Shown here: positions 8,078-17,106 of the stretch, in pieces
Numbering within the stretch: the stretch's first letter is position 1
Layout: each line of letters opens with the position of its first letter
Source of the DNA: Gammaproteobacteria bacterium
GTDB taxonomy: Bacteria; Pseudomonadota; Gammaproteobacteria; Pseudomonadales; Azotimanducaceae
NCBI GenBank assembly: GCA_002728675.1
Contig: PBVL01000033.1
Location: 1 to 50,279 of the forward strand
Reading direction: 5' to 3'
DNA: 50,279 nucleotides
Position numbers and translations under genes: made by a program
The notes under the pieces: model-generated
The model's input: the letters and a program-made list of their open reading frames with translations, nothing else
Told to the model about the DNA's origin: nothing
Database searches by the model: none

Positions 8078-8110
8078 CCTCCTGCGGCACCTTATGGTGT
8101 CCGCAGGAGG
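8078..8110 (+). promoter_or_regulatory. Strong hairpin that sequesters the next gene's ribosome binding site
   Basis: CCTCCTGCGG at 8078-8087 pairs perfectly with CCGCAGGAGG at 8101-8110, and CACC/GGTG extends the stem inward to a TTAT tetraloop with a single bulged T. The 3' arm contains AGGAGG, the Shine-Dalgarno of the lipoprotein gene starting at 8119. No T-run follows. It may end the leuA transcript or gate translation downstream. Confidence 0.6.
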
Positions 8111-8118
8111 ACGTTTGG

Positions 8119-9060
8119 ATGCGTCGATTTTTCACTGTTCTTGTTGCCGCTCTGATTCTGACCGGTTGCGCCACCACCACTGACAGCACAGGGTCCAAAG
8201 CCATGGTTGAGTCGAATTTCGAAGCGTCGCTCGAGTCGCGCTATGCGGACAGCAGTGGTGTGAAAATCCACTACAAGACCGCGGGTGAAGGTCCACTCGT
8301 GGTCTTCGTGCACGGTTTTCCGGACTTCTGGTACTCCTGGATTCACCAGATGGAGGGCCTCGCAGACGGTTACCAGGTCGCCGCGCTCGATACCCGCGGC
8401 TACAACCTCTCTGATCAGCCAAGCGGCTTAGAGAACTACGACATGTCGCTGCTCGTTGGCGACGTCGCGGCCGTCATCGCCAACGAAGGTCGGGAGAAGG
8501 CGATCATCGTCGGGCACGACTGGGGCGGCATGATCGCGTGGAGCTTTGCGATGTTCATGCCGCAGATGACCGAGAAGCTCATCATCGTGAATCTGCCGCA
8601 CCCCGCGGGGATGTCGCGGGAACTCGCGAATAATGAAGATCAGCAGAAGAATTCCCAGTACGCCCGGGATTTCCAGAAGCCGGACTCCCACAAGGCGCTG
8701 TCCGCCGCGGGCCTCGCGCAGTTTCTCGCGATGGGTGACGCCGCGAAGGGCGCGAAGTACGAAGCTGCCTTCGGGAAGTCGAACTTCGAAGGCATGATGA
8801 ACTACTACAAGGCGAATTATCCCGGCGGCATCGACGGCAACGTGGGGACACCGTCGTTCCCGAAGGTGCAGTCCCCGGTGCTGCAGTTCCACGGTCTCGA
8901 AGACACGGCGCTTCACCACTACGGGCTCAACAAGACCTGGGAACACCTGGAGCAGGACTACACACTTGTGACCATTCCGGGCGTCGGGCACTGGGCGCAC
9001 CATCAGAAGCCGGAACTCGTCACGCGCACAATGCGGTTCTGGCTGGACATGCGCCGCTAG
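8119..9060 (+). CDS. Lipoprotein alpha/beta hydrolase, epoxide-hydrolase-like
   Basis: 313 residues. A signal peptide ends in the lipobox LTGC (Cys17), so the enzyme should be lipid-anchored outside the cytoplasm. The fold markers are the oxyanion HG in [11 protein letters not shown], the nucleophile Asp134 in GHDWGG, the acid near Asp262, and His291 in GVGHWAHH. An Asp nucleophile plus the cap motif [10 protein letters not shown], with tyrosines that in epoxide hydrolases activate the ring oxygen, favours epoxide hydrolase over esterase or dehalogenase. The substrate is unknown. Its AGGAGG ribosome binding site is buried in the 8078-8110 hairpin. Confidence 0.85.
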   Translation: MRRFFTVLVAALILTGCATTTDSTGSKAMVESNFEASLESRYADSSGVKIHYKTAGEGPLVVFVHGFPDFWYSWIHQMEGLADGYQVAALDTRGYNLSDQPSGLENYDMSLLVGDVAAVIANEGREKAIIVGHDWGGMIAWSFAMFMPQMTEKLIIVNLPHPAGMSRELANNEDQQKNSQYARDFQKPDSHKALSAAGLAQFLAMGDAAKGAKYEAAFGKSNFEGMMNYYKANYPGGIDGNVGTPSFPKVQSPVLQFHGLEDTALHHYGLNKTWEHLEQDYTLVTIPGVGHWAHHQKPELVTRTMRFWLDMRR

Positions 9061-9216
9061 TTGGTGGATCTGCCCGGGTTGCAGCGGCGAGCGGGCGAGA
9101 TCCGCTCGCTGGACGAAGTCGGGGACATGGTCGACAGGGGATTGAAGCGCGGTCGCTGAAGGCCGCATTCGGGTAGAACGTGACCTCGCGGGAAGCGCTT
9201 TGAGATCATCGATTCA

Positions 9217-11048
9217 GTGGCGCCCGGACGATCTGCGACCCAATCGTCAGTCCGTGTATGGCACGCCCTCCTGCTCTGTCTCATTTCGGCCGCCGGCGCC
9301 GCCTGGATACAGACAGGCGGCGGCGAGGTCGCGGTCAGTGACCTGCGCTGGGAGACGCCCTCCGTGCACATGATGAGCGCGTTGCTGTTCCGTCCGGTGT
9401 CTGCCACCGCCGAGAGTCCGGCCCCCGCAATCGTGGTCAGCCACGGCTGGTTCAACAACCGCGAGATGCAGGATCTGAATTTCGTCGAACTCTCGCGGCG
9501 CGGTTACGTGACCCTTTCGATCGACATGTACGGGCACGGCAACTCGGAGGCGCTGCCTCGCGCGGAACTGATGAAACGCGGGATCGGCATGTATGACGCG
9601 GTGGAACTTCTGGCTGCGCTGCCTTATGTGAACCGCGATCAGATCGGGGTGAGCGGGCATTCGAACGGAGCCATGGCGGCAAACCTCTCCGTCGCGGAGG
9701 ACAACCTCGCCGAAGACAGACTCATTGCCGCTGTACTGTTGGTCGACCGGGACCCGGTCTACACCGACGCAGAGACCCGTGAGCACGCGAACGTTTACGG
9801 CGGTCGCGACGTCGGCGTGATTCAGGCGGAGTACGACGAGTTCTTCTTCCGCAGCAGGGGCCCGGACGGGGCGGTGCTGACCCCACCGCGGGAGTACCTC
9901 ACGACTCCCAATGCACAGTCGTTCCTGCACTTTGGTGTGGACCCGGAAACATTGTCCACAAGGCGGGAAGGCCGCAGGCTCTAGGAGCAGGTGGTCGACG
10001 GGGAGCAGGCGTTCCGGGTGATCTACAACCTTGATCAGATTCACCCGTGGACCCATTTTTCCGCTGACGCCGTGCGTGATCAGGTTGCGTTCTTCGAGCG
10101 CGCATTCGGCGCTCCCGATCCGATCGACCCAACGTCGCAGGTCTGGCAGGTGCGTACCGCATTCACCGCGCTTGGCCTCATCGGGTTCACGATTTTCCTC
10201 GTCACCTTCAGCCGCTGGCTCCTCGCCCAGCCGCTCTTTGCACCGGTGGCCAGGGTCGGTCGGCCGGCGCGAACAGCACTCGACGACGAGCGCATCTGGT
10301 TCTGGTGTGGACTGGCGTTGCTCGCCGTCGTTTCGGGCGTCAGCTACATCGCGCTCTTCCCGGTGGCCGCGGCGCTGCAGCCGGAGTGGCTGCCCCAGGC
10401 GCCCCCCTTCTTCATTGGTCTGTGGGCCGCCGTCAATGGCGTTGTCACGCTGCTCTGGGTGGGGGCGTGTACTACGCCTCGGGTCGGCGCAACGGAATGG
10501 ACCTTTCGGCGCACGGGGTCCGCGCGCCGATTGAGACGCTTGCGGCGTCAGGGCAGCTTGCACTCGTCGTGGTGCCGGCCGCCTTTGCGCTCGTGTTCGC
10601 AGCGGACTATTTCTTCAAGACAGACTTCCGCGTCTGGGTTGTCGCCATCAAGGCCTTCACGCCTGACAAGATCGCGATTGCAGTGCTCTACCTGCCGCTG
10701 TTCCTGGTTTACTTCGTCGCGAACTCGCTCGCGCTGAACAGCTTCAGCCGGTACCTGACGTTCGGGCGGGAGTCGTACAACACTGCTCTGCTGGCGGGAG
10801 CAAACGCGTTCGGGCCTCTGGTGCTCGTCATCGCACAGTACTGGACGTTCTTCAGCACCGGCCATACGCTGCCTTGGTTTCCGGGTATCACGAGCATCTG
10901 GCTGTTCCCGATCATCGTCTTCCTGCTGGTTGCGGGAATCATTTCCCGCAAGCTCTATCGGGCGACCGGTAATCCGTATGTGGGAGCGTTTGTGAATGCA
11001 GCTGTCGTGACGATGATCTCCGTCAGCAACACGCTCACGATGGGGTGA
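9217..11048 (+). pseudogene. Alpha/beta hydrolase fused to a multi-pass membrane domain, disrupted
   Basis: An N-terminal hydrophobic segment (VWHALLLCLISAAGAAWI) and a hydrolase domain (VVSHGWFNN, nucleophile Ser in VSGHSNGA) read from GTG 9217 to TAG 9982-9984. The same frame continues past the stop with VVDGEQAFRVIYN and IHPWTHFSA, then membrane helices. A second lesion in the five-G run at 10461-10465 moves the frame; adding one G restores LLWVGGVYYASG. The rest contains several more helices, up to TGA 11048. Intact, it would be about 610 residues with roughly eight C-terminal membrane segments. The nonsense codon plus frameshift make it a likely pseudogene. The hydrolase substrate is unknown. 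Confidence 0.75.
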
Positions 11049-11171
11049 AGGGACGCCGAAAGGCATGCCGCATGCGGGCGCGGTTCAATGAATCGCTTTC
11101 TGGGTGCTGACTCGTAGTCTTCCCGCGGAATCCAAACGAGCAGGATGAACAACATGCCTGCCTGCAGGCCG

Positions 11172-12394
11172 TCACGCGCCATCACCGGCTGCAAGCTCCG
11201 CCTCGGCGACCCGAGTCAGGAAGTCCCCGGGGTCGGTCTCGTGGTAGATGTGCTCGGACGGCTCAATCTGGTCGAGGAACGTCTGAAAGACGACCGCCAT
11301 CCGCGCGTCCGCGAGGCGCATCGCCAGTTCCGCTGCCTGCTCGACATCGGCATGGGGGCCTTCTCACGCCAGGCGTTCAGCCATGCTTCCCGTACCGCCG
11401 CCGCATGCGGTCCGGCACGGTCGAGCAAACCGGGGAAGTCGAGCAGCGGATGGCCGATCACACAGTCTCCCCAGTCGAGCATGACAAGCTCGAGCCCCGT
11501 GCCGCGCCAGTTGCCGGGATGGTAGTCGCCGTGAACCAGGGATACCGGTAAATCGCAGTCGTCGAGGCGCGCAAGGCGTTCGGGCAGTCGTTCGACAAAT
11601 TGGAACAACCCCGCGCGCCGCGACCCGGACATCGTGTGTGCATGTCGGCGGATCACTGCGGGGATCGTTGCTGCGAGCACGTCGCTGCCGCGGTCGGGGA
11701 CTCCGGCCGCCCTGAGCGCATCGAGGCGCGGCGCCCAACGCCATTGCAGATCGACCAGTTGCCGGACCATGTGCTCCATCTGCGCCCGGTCTGCGCCATA
11801 GGCGTCTTCCCCCGGAATGTGTTCGAGCAGCATGTCACCGCCGCGGCTGGCCACCAACCGGGGCATGCCCGGTTCGCCGTGATCGGCGAAGAGCGTCAGT
11901 ACACGTGACTCGTGAGCAAAAAATGTTGGCACCGCCTTCACCCAGAACGTTGCGGACCCAGTGTCGAGGCGCCAGATCGAGGAGAGATTCCAGGTGCGTT
12001 GCTGGGTCCGTCGCACGACCTTGTGTCCGATGCGATCGAGTTCACCCTCGGCCCAGTCCAGGAGGCGTCTGGGTCCGCCGATCTCGGCATAGTCCGACCG
12101 GAGCGGATGTGGTTCGAGCGCGTGAGGCGAGGGTTCGAGTCCATTCGGCGTTTCGCCCTCGAACTGTGCAAGGTAGTCGACGCGCATAACGGGCTGGTCT
12201 TCGTCGGCAACGGTCAGGAGCCTGACGACCTGAACCCCGATGTCGTGCTCCGCGCGGACCTGGTCAATCAGGTCAGTCACTTCCTGGAACCAGGGCTGGT
12301 CCAGCAGGTAGCGCCTGGTCATGCCGACGATTCCGCCGTCACCACCGCAGAGTACGACTCGGGCGAATCGATGGCGCTCGTGAAAGGGGGTCAT
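11172..12394 (-). pseudogene. APH-fold kinase-like protein with a C-terminal frameshift
   Basis: A 407-residue protein if repaired. The phosphotransferase domain shows the catalytic loop VHGDYHPGNW (Asp290) and the metal-binding MLDWGD near residue 307. About 110 residues of an unidentified, possibly degenerate Nudix-like domain precede it. After WREKAP the frame turns into Arg/Ser-rich nonsense to 11216, while the neighbouring frame gives HADVEQAAELAMRLADARMA through DPGDFLTRVAEAELA to TGA at 11172. One extra C in the CCCCC run (plus-strand G run 11354-11358) would join them. ATG 12394 is preferred; an upstream ATG at 12442 adds non-conserved residues. The phosphorylated substrate is unknown. 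Confidence 0.75.
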
Positions 12395-12445
12395 GCTGCC
12401 TGCGCAGGTGAGAGGAGGACGGGTCTGACGGCGGACCAGCATACC

Positions 12446-12543
12446 CTGCGGCGGTGCGGGCGCGGAGGGTTCCGGATGTCCGCCTTCCCGCAGCTGCTGC
12501 GGCGGTGCGGGCGGGGAGGGTTCCGTCCACCTTCCCGCAGCTG
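12446..12543. repeat. Two tandem hairpin-forming repeat units
   Basis: Unit 1 is 12446-12496 (51 bp) and unit 2 is 12497-12543 (47 bp). They are nearly identical apart from a 4-base deletion and two substitutions. Each starts CTGCGGCGGTGCGGGCG and ends CTTCCCGCAGCTG, so its ends can pair (CTGCGG with CCGCAG). The pair sits in the short region between divergent genes. It resembles REP-type or other dispersed intergenic repeats; no other copy was found in this window. Confidence 0.75.
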
Positions 12544-12625
12544 ATTCAGATAGGATGGCGGCCGACGCAACATACGACAGTCAGACATCGACAGTGGGGC
12601 AGTGCCCGCACTCCTGGGAGGACAC

Positions 12626-13663
12626 ATGAAACTCGGCATTCTCGGCGGCAATATTGGCCGCACGACCGGCATCAACATCGATGCCATCCGTCATGCGGAG
12701 AACCTTGGTTACGACTCGGTCTGGACGGCGGAAGCCTGGGGCTCCGACGCCATCACCCCCGCAACCTGGATTTTGGCGCAGACGGAAAAGATCAATGTCG
12801 GCACGGCCATCATGCAGATGCCTGCACGGACGCCCGCGATGGCCGCAATGACGGCGATGAGTCTCGCGGAACTGTCGAATGGCCGCTTCATCGTGGGACT
12901 TGGCGCCTCGGGACCGCAGGTGGTCGAAGGCTGGCACGGCGTGCCCTACGGCAAACCGATGACCCGGCTGCGCGAGTACATCGAGATCATGCGTAAGATT
13001 TTCGCGCGGGAAGAGAAACTTGTCTTCGAAGGGGACCAGTACCAGATTCCGTTCACGGGCCCCGGATCGACGGGTCTTGGCAAGCCGCTGAAGAGCATCC
13101 TGCACAACGAACACGACATCCGGATTTTTGCCGCCAGTATCACGCCGAAGGGCGTGCAAACTGCGGCCGAAGTTGCGGACGGCTTCTTTCCGATCTGGAT
13201 GGACCCGGAGAAACATTCCGTATTCGACGAGCCGATCAACAAGGGGCTTGCGGCCAACGGCAACAAACATGCGTCCCAGTTCGAGGTGTCGCCGTTCGTC
13301 ACTGTCGTCATTGGTGACGACGTCGAGCAGTGCATGATGCCGCTGCGGGGCAACATGGCCCTCTACATCGGAGGCATGGGCGCGCGTGAGAAGAACTTCT
13401 ACAACAACTACGCGAAGGCGCTCGGTTTCGAGGACGCCGCCGTTGAGATCCAGGATCACTTTCTCTCCGGCCGACGTGATGAGGCGATGGCGGCGGTACC
13501 CGCCGAACTGATCGATGCCTGCCACCTCGTCGGGCCGGCCGATCGAATCCGCGAGCGACTCGCACGCTGGAAGACCGCCGGAGAGGCGGGCCAGGTGCAC
13601 AACATGCTGATCGGCACGCAGCAGCCCGAAGCACTCGAACTCATCGCAAGTGAGATGCTCTGA
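12626..13663 (+). CDS. LLM-class flavin-dependent oxidoreductase (F420-type)
   Basis: 345 residues. ATG 12626 follows GGGAGGA at 12616-12622 and starts the conserved first strand MKLGILGGNIG. The luciferase-like TIM-barrel pattern is clear: DAIRHAENLGYDSVWTAEAW, then INVGTAIMQMPARTPAMAAM and LSNGRFIVGLGASGPQVVEG. Members oxidise substrates with FMN or reduce them with coenzyme F420; the F420-dependent subgroup is the nearest by eye, but cofactor cannot be settled from sequence. It overlaps the RidA-like gene (TGATG), so the two are co-translated. It opens the catabolic region. Confidence 0.85.
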   Translation: MKLGILGGNIGRTTGINIDAIRHAENLGYDSVWTAEAWGSDAITPATWILAQTEKINVGTAIMQMPARTPAMAAMTAMSLAELSNGRFIVGLGASGPQVVEGWHGVPYGKPMTRLREYIEIMRKIFAREEKLVFEGDQYQIPFTGPGSTGLGKPLKSILHNEHDIRIFAASITPKGVQTAAEVADGFFPIWMDPEKHSVFDEPINKGLAANGNKHASQFEVSPFVTVVIGDDVEQCMMPLRGNMALYIGGMGAREKNFYNNYAKALGFEDAAVEIQDHFLSGRRDEAMAAVPAELIDACHLVGPADRIRERLARWKTAGEAGQVHNMLIGTQQPEALELIASEML

Positions 13664-14046
13664 TGGCGCTTTTACGGGACTTCATCGAAACCGAGAAGCG
13701 CATGGGGTTCACCCAGGCGGTTGCGGTCGAGGCGAGCGGCACGCGCACGATCTACATCTCTGGCCAGACCGGCGAGTCGGAAGGGCTCGAAGCGCAGTCG
13801 CACGAGGCGTTCGGGAATCTCGCCCGTCGTCTCGAGGCGGCGGGGGCAACGCCGGCGGACGTTGTGAAGCTGACAACCTACATCGTCGACTACACGCCCG
13901 AGAAGGCGGGTGCGGCGTTTGCCGGCTTCGGCGCGGTCTTCACCGACAGGGACCATCCGCCCGCGAACACGCTGATCGGCGTGCAAGCGCTCTTTCAGCC
14001 GCACCTGCAACTGGAGGTCGAGGCCATCGCGGTCGTTGAAGCCTAG
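13663..14046 (+). CDS. RidA/YjgF-family protein lacking the usual catalytic Arg
   Basis: 127 residues with the family features TIYISGQTGE, VVKLTTYIVDY and the C-terminal LEVEAIAVV. RidA proteins form trimers; those with the key arginine hydrolyse reactive imines or enamines released by flavin or PLP enzymes. Here the segment that usually reads ARLP before the EIEAIAV strand is QALF, so the Arg appears to be replaced. The protein may therefore belong to one of the Rid subgroups with another, often catabolic, role. It is coupled to the LLM oxidoreductase, whose product it may process. Its stop overlaps that of the convergent PhyH gene by 4 bases. Confidence 0.85.
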   Translation: MALLRDFIETEKRMGFTQAVAVEASGTRTIYISGQTGESEGLEAQSHEAFGNLARRLEAAGATPADVVKLTTYIVDYTPEKAGAAFAGFGAVFTDRDHPPANTLIGVQALFQPHLQLEVEAIAVVEA

Positions 14047-14966
14047 GCGCCCTTCGTCGGTTGCATCTCCCCCGGCTGCTCCGCAGCCGGGCGGAAATAC
14101 CTGAAACGATTGGACGGCACACCTTCGTTCCCGTACGACGTCCACGTGGTAAAGCCCAGCAGTTGGCGTTCGCGCTCGGTGAGCGTTGCGACCACTTCGG
14201 GCCGCAGCGAGTACGGATAGTTCACGAGCGGCCGGATCATCGGTGCCACGTAGTTGTTGGTGACGCCGATCCGATATTGGTCTGCCGTCACGTTGGCACC
14301 GGTCGCGTGCCAGATGCGCCCATCCCAAAGGATCACGGAGCCGGCGGGCGCTTCCGCGGAGTGAGCGACCGCAAACGGCGCCCGCGGTTCCGGCTGACAC
14401 CCCGAGAGATGACTGTCGGGAACGAAGACCGTCGCGCCGTTCTCGCGGGTGAAGTCCGTCAGTGTCCACATCAGTGTGACCATGCACGCGGGAAAGAGCG
14501 GCCGTCTTGGGGTTGCAGCCGTGGCGCGTTCGAGGACGTCATAGCGCAGGTCACCAAGCCGTGGATTGGGCGTTCCGCTCTCCGGCAATGGCGGTGTCCA
14601 ATGCTGGTCGGCGTGCATGGCCATCCGCGCGGTGCCTGGTCCCGCAATCGGCGCGTTGGAGCAGGAGAGGATGTAGTCGTTGTCGAGCTCGTGTCGCACG
14701 AGGTCGTGGGACGCATCGGCGCACGACAGCAGTTCCATGAACGCCGCGCCCTTGTTCAGCACGTTGCCGACCCACTGGGTGTTGCCGTCCTGAAGGTTCG
14801 CGACCGACTGCTCGCGCTCGGCGGCAGCCTGCTCCTGCACCCGTGCGACGAGGCGGGCGCGCAACGCGTCGGAGATCAGGTTGGTGAGGATGCAGTAACC
14901 GGATGTGTCGAGGTCACGCCGGGCGACGTCGAGGTCGCGCGTTGGGCGGACAGGCGTCTCAGGCAT
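14043..14966 (-). CDS. Phytanoyl-CoA dioxygenase (PhyH) family protein
   Basis: 307 residues from ATG 14966, which overlaps the end of the SnoaL-like gene; a longer frame upstream adds only Arg-rich residues. The Fe(II)/2-oxoglutarate facial triad is visible as His-x-Asp in MHADQHW and a distal His in RIWHATGAN, with an Arg shortly after (QYRIGVTNNY) for 2-oxoglutarate. Such enzymes hydroxylate small molecules or acyl-CoA; the substrate is unknown. It is the last gene of a four-gene minus-strand operon with an amidohydrolase and two small alpha-beta proteins. Confidence 0.88.
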   Translation of the reverse strand: MPETPVRPTRDLDVARRDLDTSGYCILTNLISDALRARLVARVQEQAAAEREQSVANLQDGNTQWVGNVLNKGAAFMELLSCADASHDLVRHELDNDYILSCSNAPIAGPGTARMAMHADQHWTPPLPESGTPNPRLGDLRYDVLERATAATPRRPLFPACMVTLMWTLTDFTRENGATVFVPDSHLSGCQPEPRAPFAVAHSAEAPAGSVILWDGRIWHATGANVTADQYRIGVTNNYVAPMIRPLVNYPYSLRPEVVATLTERERQLLGFTTWTSYGNEGVPSNRFRYFRPAAEQPGEMQPTKGA

Positions 14967-15450
14967 CGTCTCGCGGGCCGCCCGCAATAAACGGCGTCTC
15001 CACCCAGCCGCCCTCGTACGGCGCAAACAGCTTTGGGTCGATGATCATGGCTTCGAACCGCCATCCGTCCCCGGTTCGCACATACCTGTCGCGGTAACGC
15101 GCCGCGAGCCAGATTCCCCTGGATTCCCCGTTGCGGCGGGTCTGTGAACACGGTTGCCAGAGGTACCACTGGCCGCGCGCCCGGTCTCCGTCGACTTCGA
15201 TAATGGGGTTCGTCACGTGGTGAATCGCGAAGCCCATGACCGCAGATGTGCCTGCAAAGTGCTCGCGAATTGCATCGCGACCTTCGAACCGGCCCATGAA
15301 GCCGCCGTCCCAGATACCTGCTTCGACAAAGAGCGACGCGATGCCGTCCGGATCGTAGGCGTTGTCGCAGTATTCGCAGTAACGGCCTTTGAGGACCTTG
15401 ATTGCAGACTCGTCTTCGAGCCGCTGCACGCGTTCTTCGAGCGAGGCCAC
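14959..15450 (-). CDS. SnoaL-like (NTF2-fold) protein
   Basis: 163 residues. The pattern DESAIKVLKGRYCEYCDNAY near the N-terminus, then SLFVEAGIWDGGFMGRFEGR and IHHVTNPIIEVDGDRARGQW, is typical of SnoaL_4 NTF2-like cone folds. These include dehydratases, isomerases and ring-hydroxylation or cyclisation helpers, plus non-catalytic binders. The specific role is unknown. The gene starts 3 bases after the amidohydrolase stop and overlaps the PhyH start, so it is central in the operon. Confidence 0.85.
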   Translation of the reverse strand: MASLEERVQRLEDESAIKVLKGRYCEYCDNAYDPDGIASLFVEAGIWDGGFMGRFEGRDAIREHFAGTSAVMGFAIHHVTNPIIEVDGDRARGQWYLWQPCSQTRRNGESRGIWLAARYRDRYVRTGDGWRFEAMIIDPKLFAPYEGGWVETPFIAGGPRDDA

Positions 15451-15453
15451 CGG

Positions 15454-16671
15454 CTAGACTCCGATTATCTCGCCAACGCCGCCGTAGAACGCATCGCGCA
15501 CGTTCGCCGGCTGGCCGTCGAGCTGACGGTCGAAGATGGCAACCGGGTCTGCCGCGCCCTCCACGTGCGGGAAGTCGCTCGAGAAACACAGGAGCTCGGG
15601 CGGGACCTGCTGAATGACGGTGTCGATGGGGTGCGAAGTAGGGAGTGGCGTGACCCGTACCTGACGCTGCAGGTATTCGAGCGGCGTCAGGGGCAAGGTA
15701 TAGGTGTCGCCCGGCGCAAGGTTGGCCGGCCGATACTCGCCGTCCTGAATGTGCTCGGGTCGACGTCCAATACTGGCATCGAGCGCTGCAACGAGCGGCG
15801 GCAGCCAGTCGATCCCAACCTCCTCGACGACAACGGTGAGCCGGGGGTGGCGCTCCAGCAAGCCGTCGAATGCCATTGCGGCCAGCATGAGCTGCGTGCC
15901 CGCGGCCGAGGCCACAATGCTCTGCAGCACGGTGAAGGTACGCACACTGTCCCTGCCATTGTTCGCCCAGCCCGGGTTGATTCGTTCCCGCGCGAAGCCA
16001 ACGTGGGCAAAGGCGGCCATGCCGAGGTCCTCTGCGGCGTCCCAGATGGGCTCGAAGTCCGGATGGGTGATCGAACGCGCGAGCCCGCCGGCGCGTCCCA
16101 CGGGCGATTCGGGTATGGCAAAGGCTCGGCTGCCCTGCTCGCGCATGCGGGCCATTTCTCCAAGCGAGAACGGGATGTCGGCAAGGTCGATCTGCGTGAC
16201 CGGGATGAGTCGCGATTCGTGCCCGGCCACCTGGCCCGCGGCCCAGGTATTCCACGCGCCGCGGATCGACTGGATCAGTTGCCCTTTGCGCTGTCCGGCC
16301 GCCTGGACGATGGGATTGACCAGAAATGAGGGGTTCAGGAACTGCACGTCGATACCGCGTTCGTCGCAGAAGCGGGTGCGCTCTTCCGCCTGGAAGAAGA
16401 CAGCTTTCCCCGCATCGTCGTGGGAGACAGGTTCACGGTCTTCGGTCATCTGCAGATGCTCGATGAACCCCGGCAGGATGTTCTCCCACACGTCCTGCGG
16501 CTGCTGATGCTCCGGCAACACAGAGAAGGTCGAAGGAATCCCGCCGAACAGAGGCCCCGCGATTTCCATGAACCGCGCGGGTGGTCCAAGCTGATCGGCG
16601 ATGTCGGGCGCGGTGCGCTGCAGCCAGTCGATGGGTTCGTGGAAATGGGCGTCGACGTCGATGATGCGCAC
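15454..16671 (-). CDS. Amidohydrolase family protein (ACMSD-like TIM barrel)
   Basis: 405 residues from GTG 16671, chosen because the conserved DVDAHFHEP metal motif follows immediately; the longer open frame overlaps the upstream gene. HFH near residue 10 supplies the first metal ligands, and the C-terminal LLCFSSDFPHVEG contains the conserved Asp of the amidohydrolase_2 group. That group includes 2-amino-3-carboxymuconate semialdehyde decarboxylase and related decarboxylases or hydratases of aromatic breakdown. The substrate is unknown. It is the second gene of the 16990-14043 operon. Confidence 0.88.
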   Translation of the reverse strand: MRIIDVDAHFHEPIDWLQRTAPDIADQLGPPARFMEIAGPLFGGIPSTFSVLPEHQQPQDVWENILPGFIEHLQMTEDREPVSHDDAGKAVFFQAEERTRFCDERGIDVQFLNPSFLVNPIVQAAGQRKGQLIQSIRGAWNTWAAGQVAGHESRLIPVTQIDLADIPFSLGEMARMREQGSRAFAIPESPVGRAGGLARSITHPDFEPIWDAAEDLGMAAFAHVGFARERINPGWANNGRDSVRTFTVLQSIVASAAGTQLMLAAMAFDGLLERHPRLTVVVEEVGIDWLPPLVAALDASIGRRPEHIQDGEYRPANLAPGDTYTLPLTPLEYLQRQVRVTPLPTSHPIDTVIQQVPPELLCFSSDFPHVEGAADPVAIFDRQLDGQPANVRDAFYGGVGEIIGV

Positions 16672-16684
16672 GGGCTGCCTCCGG

Positions 16685-16990
16685 TTACTGATCGTACGGG
16701 GTGTAGTTGATGACGCTGGTGTCCGCGACGAGCGGCGGGCGTTTCTCGAGTAGCGCACGCCCGGCTTCGGTCGTGTACATCGCCCGGAACTCATCGTGCG
16801 CGTGCTGTTCGGAATGGTGCAGGGTCAGCCATACCGCGGTGTCTTCGCCGTCCGGACCCTTGCTCTTGTACGGACCGCCGTGCCGCTGGATGCCGTGTTC
16901 GTCCCAGAGTTCCAGAATGTCGTCGGCCCAGGACCAGTAGTCGTCGGTGCGACCGGGTTCGACGGTGACGTATACGGCGCGCAGGATCAT
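16685..16990 (-). CDS. Small hypothetical protein, probably a dimeric alpha-beta barrel
   Basis: 101 residues. It begins MILRAVYVTVEPGRTDDYWS and includes AVWLTLHHSEQHAHDEFRAM. One beta strand, a helix and an edge strand repeated twice is the pattern of NIPSNAP/EthD-like ferredoxin barrels, but no diagnostic motif is present. It is first in the minus-strand operon, 13 bases before the amidohydrolase. The function is unknown; co-transcription suggests it acts on the same substrate. Confidence 0.7.
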   Translation of the reverse strand: MILRAVYVTVEPGRTDDYWSWADDILELWDEHGIQRHGGPYKSKGPDGEDTAVWLTLHHSEQHAHDEFRAMYTTEAGRALLEKRPPLVADTSVINYTPYDQ

Positions 16991-17106
16991 GGCGGGACTC
17001 GATGACGGGGTCTGCCGACCCTACCGCCTGCGGCGGGGCGTGCCAAGCACGCCGCTGGTCGCGGTGAAGCTACAATCGTCTTCGCTGTACTGCACGGACT
17101 GACCGA

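Noticed and set aside
9061-9159. A 32-residue frame (LVDLPGLQRRAGEIRSLDEV and on) directly after the TAG of the lipoprotein hydrolase
   Set aside because: The hydrolase is complete at its TAG; the stretch could be a relic of another gene, but length is within chance for GC-rich DNA.
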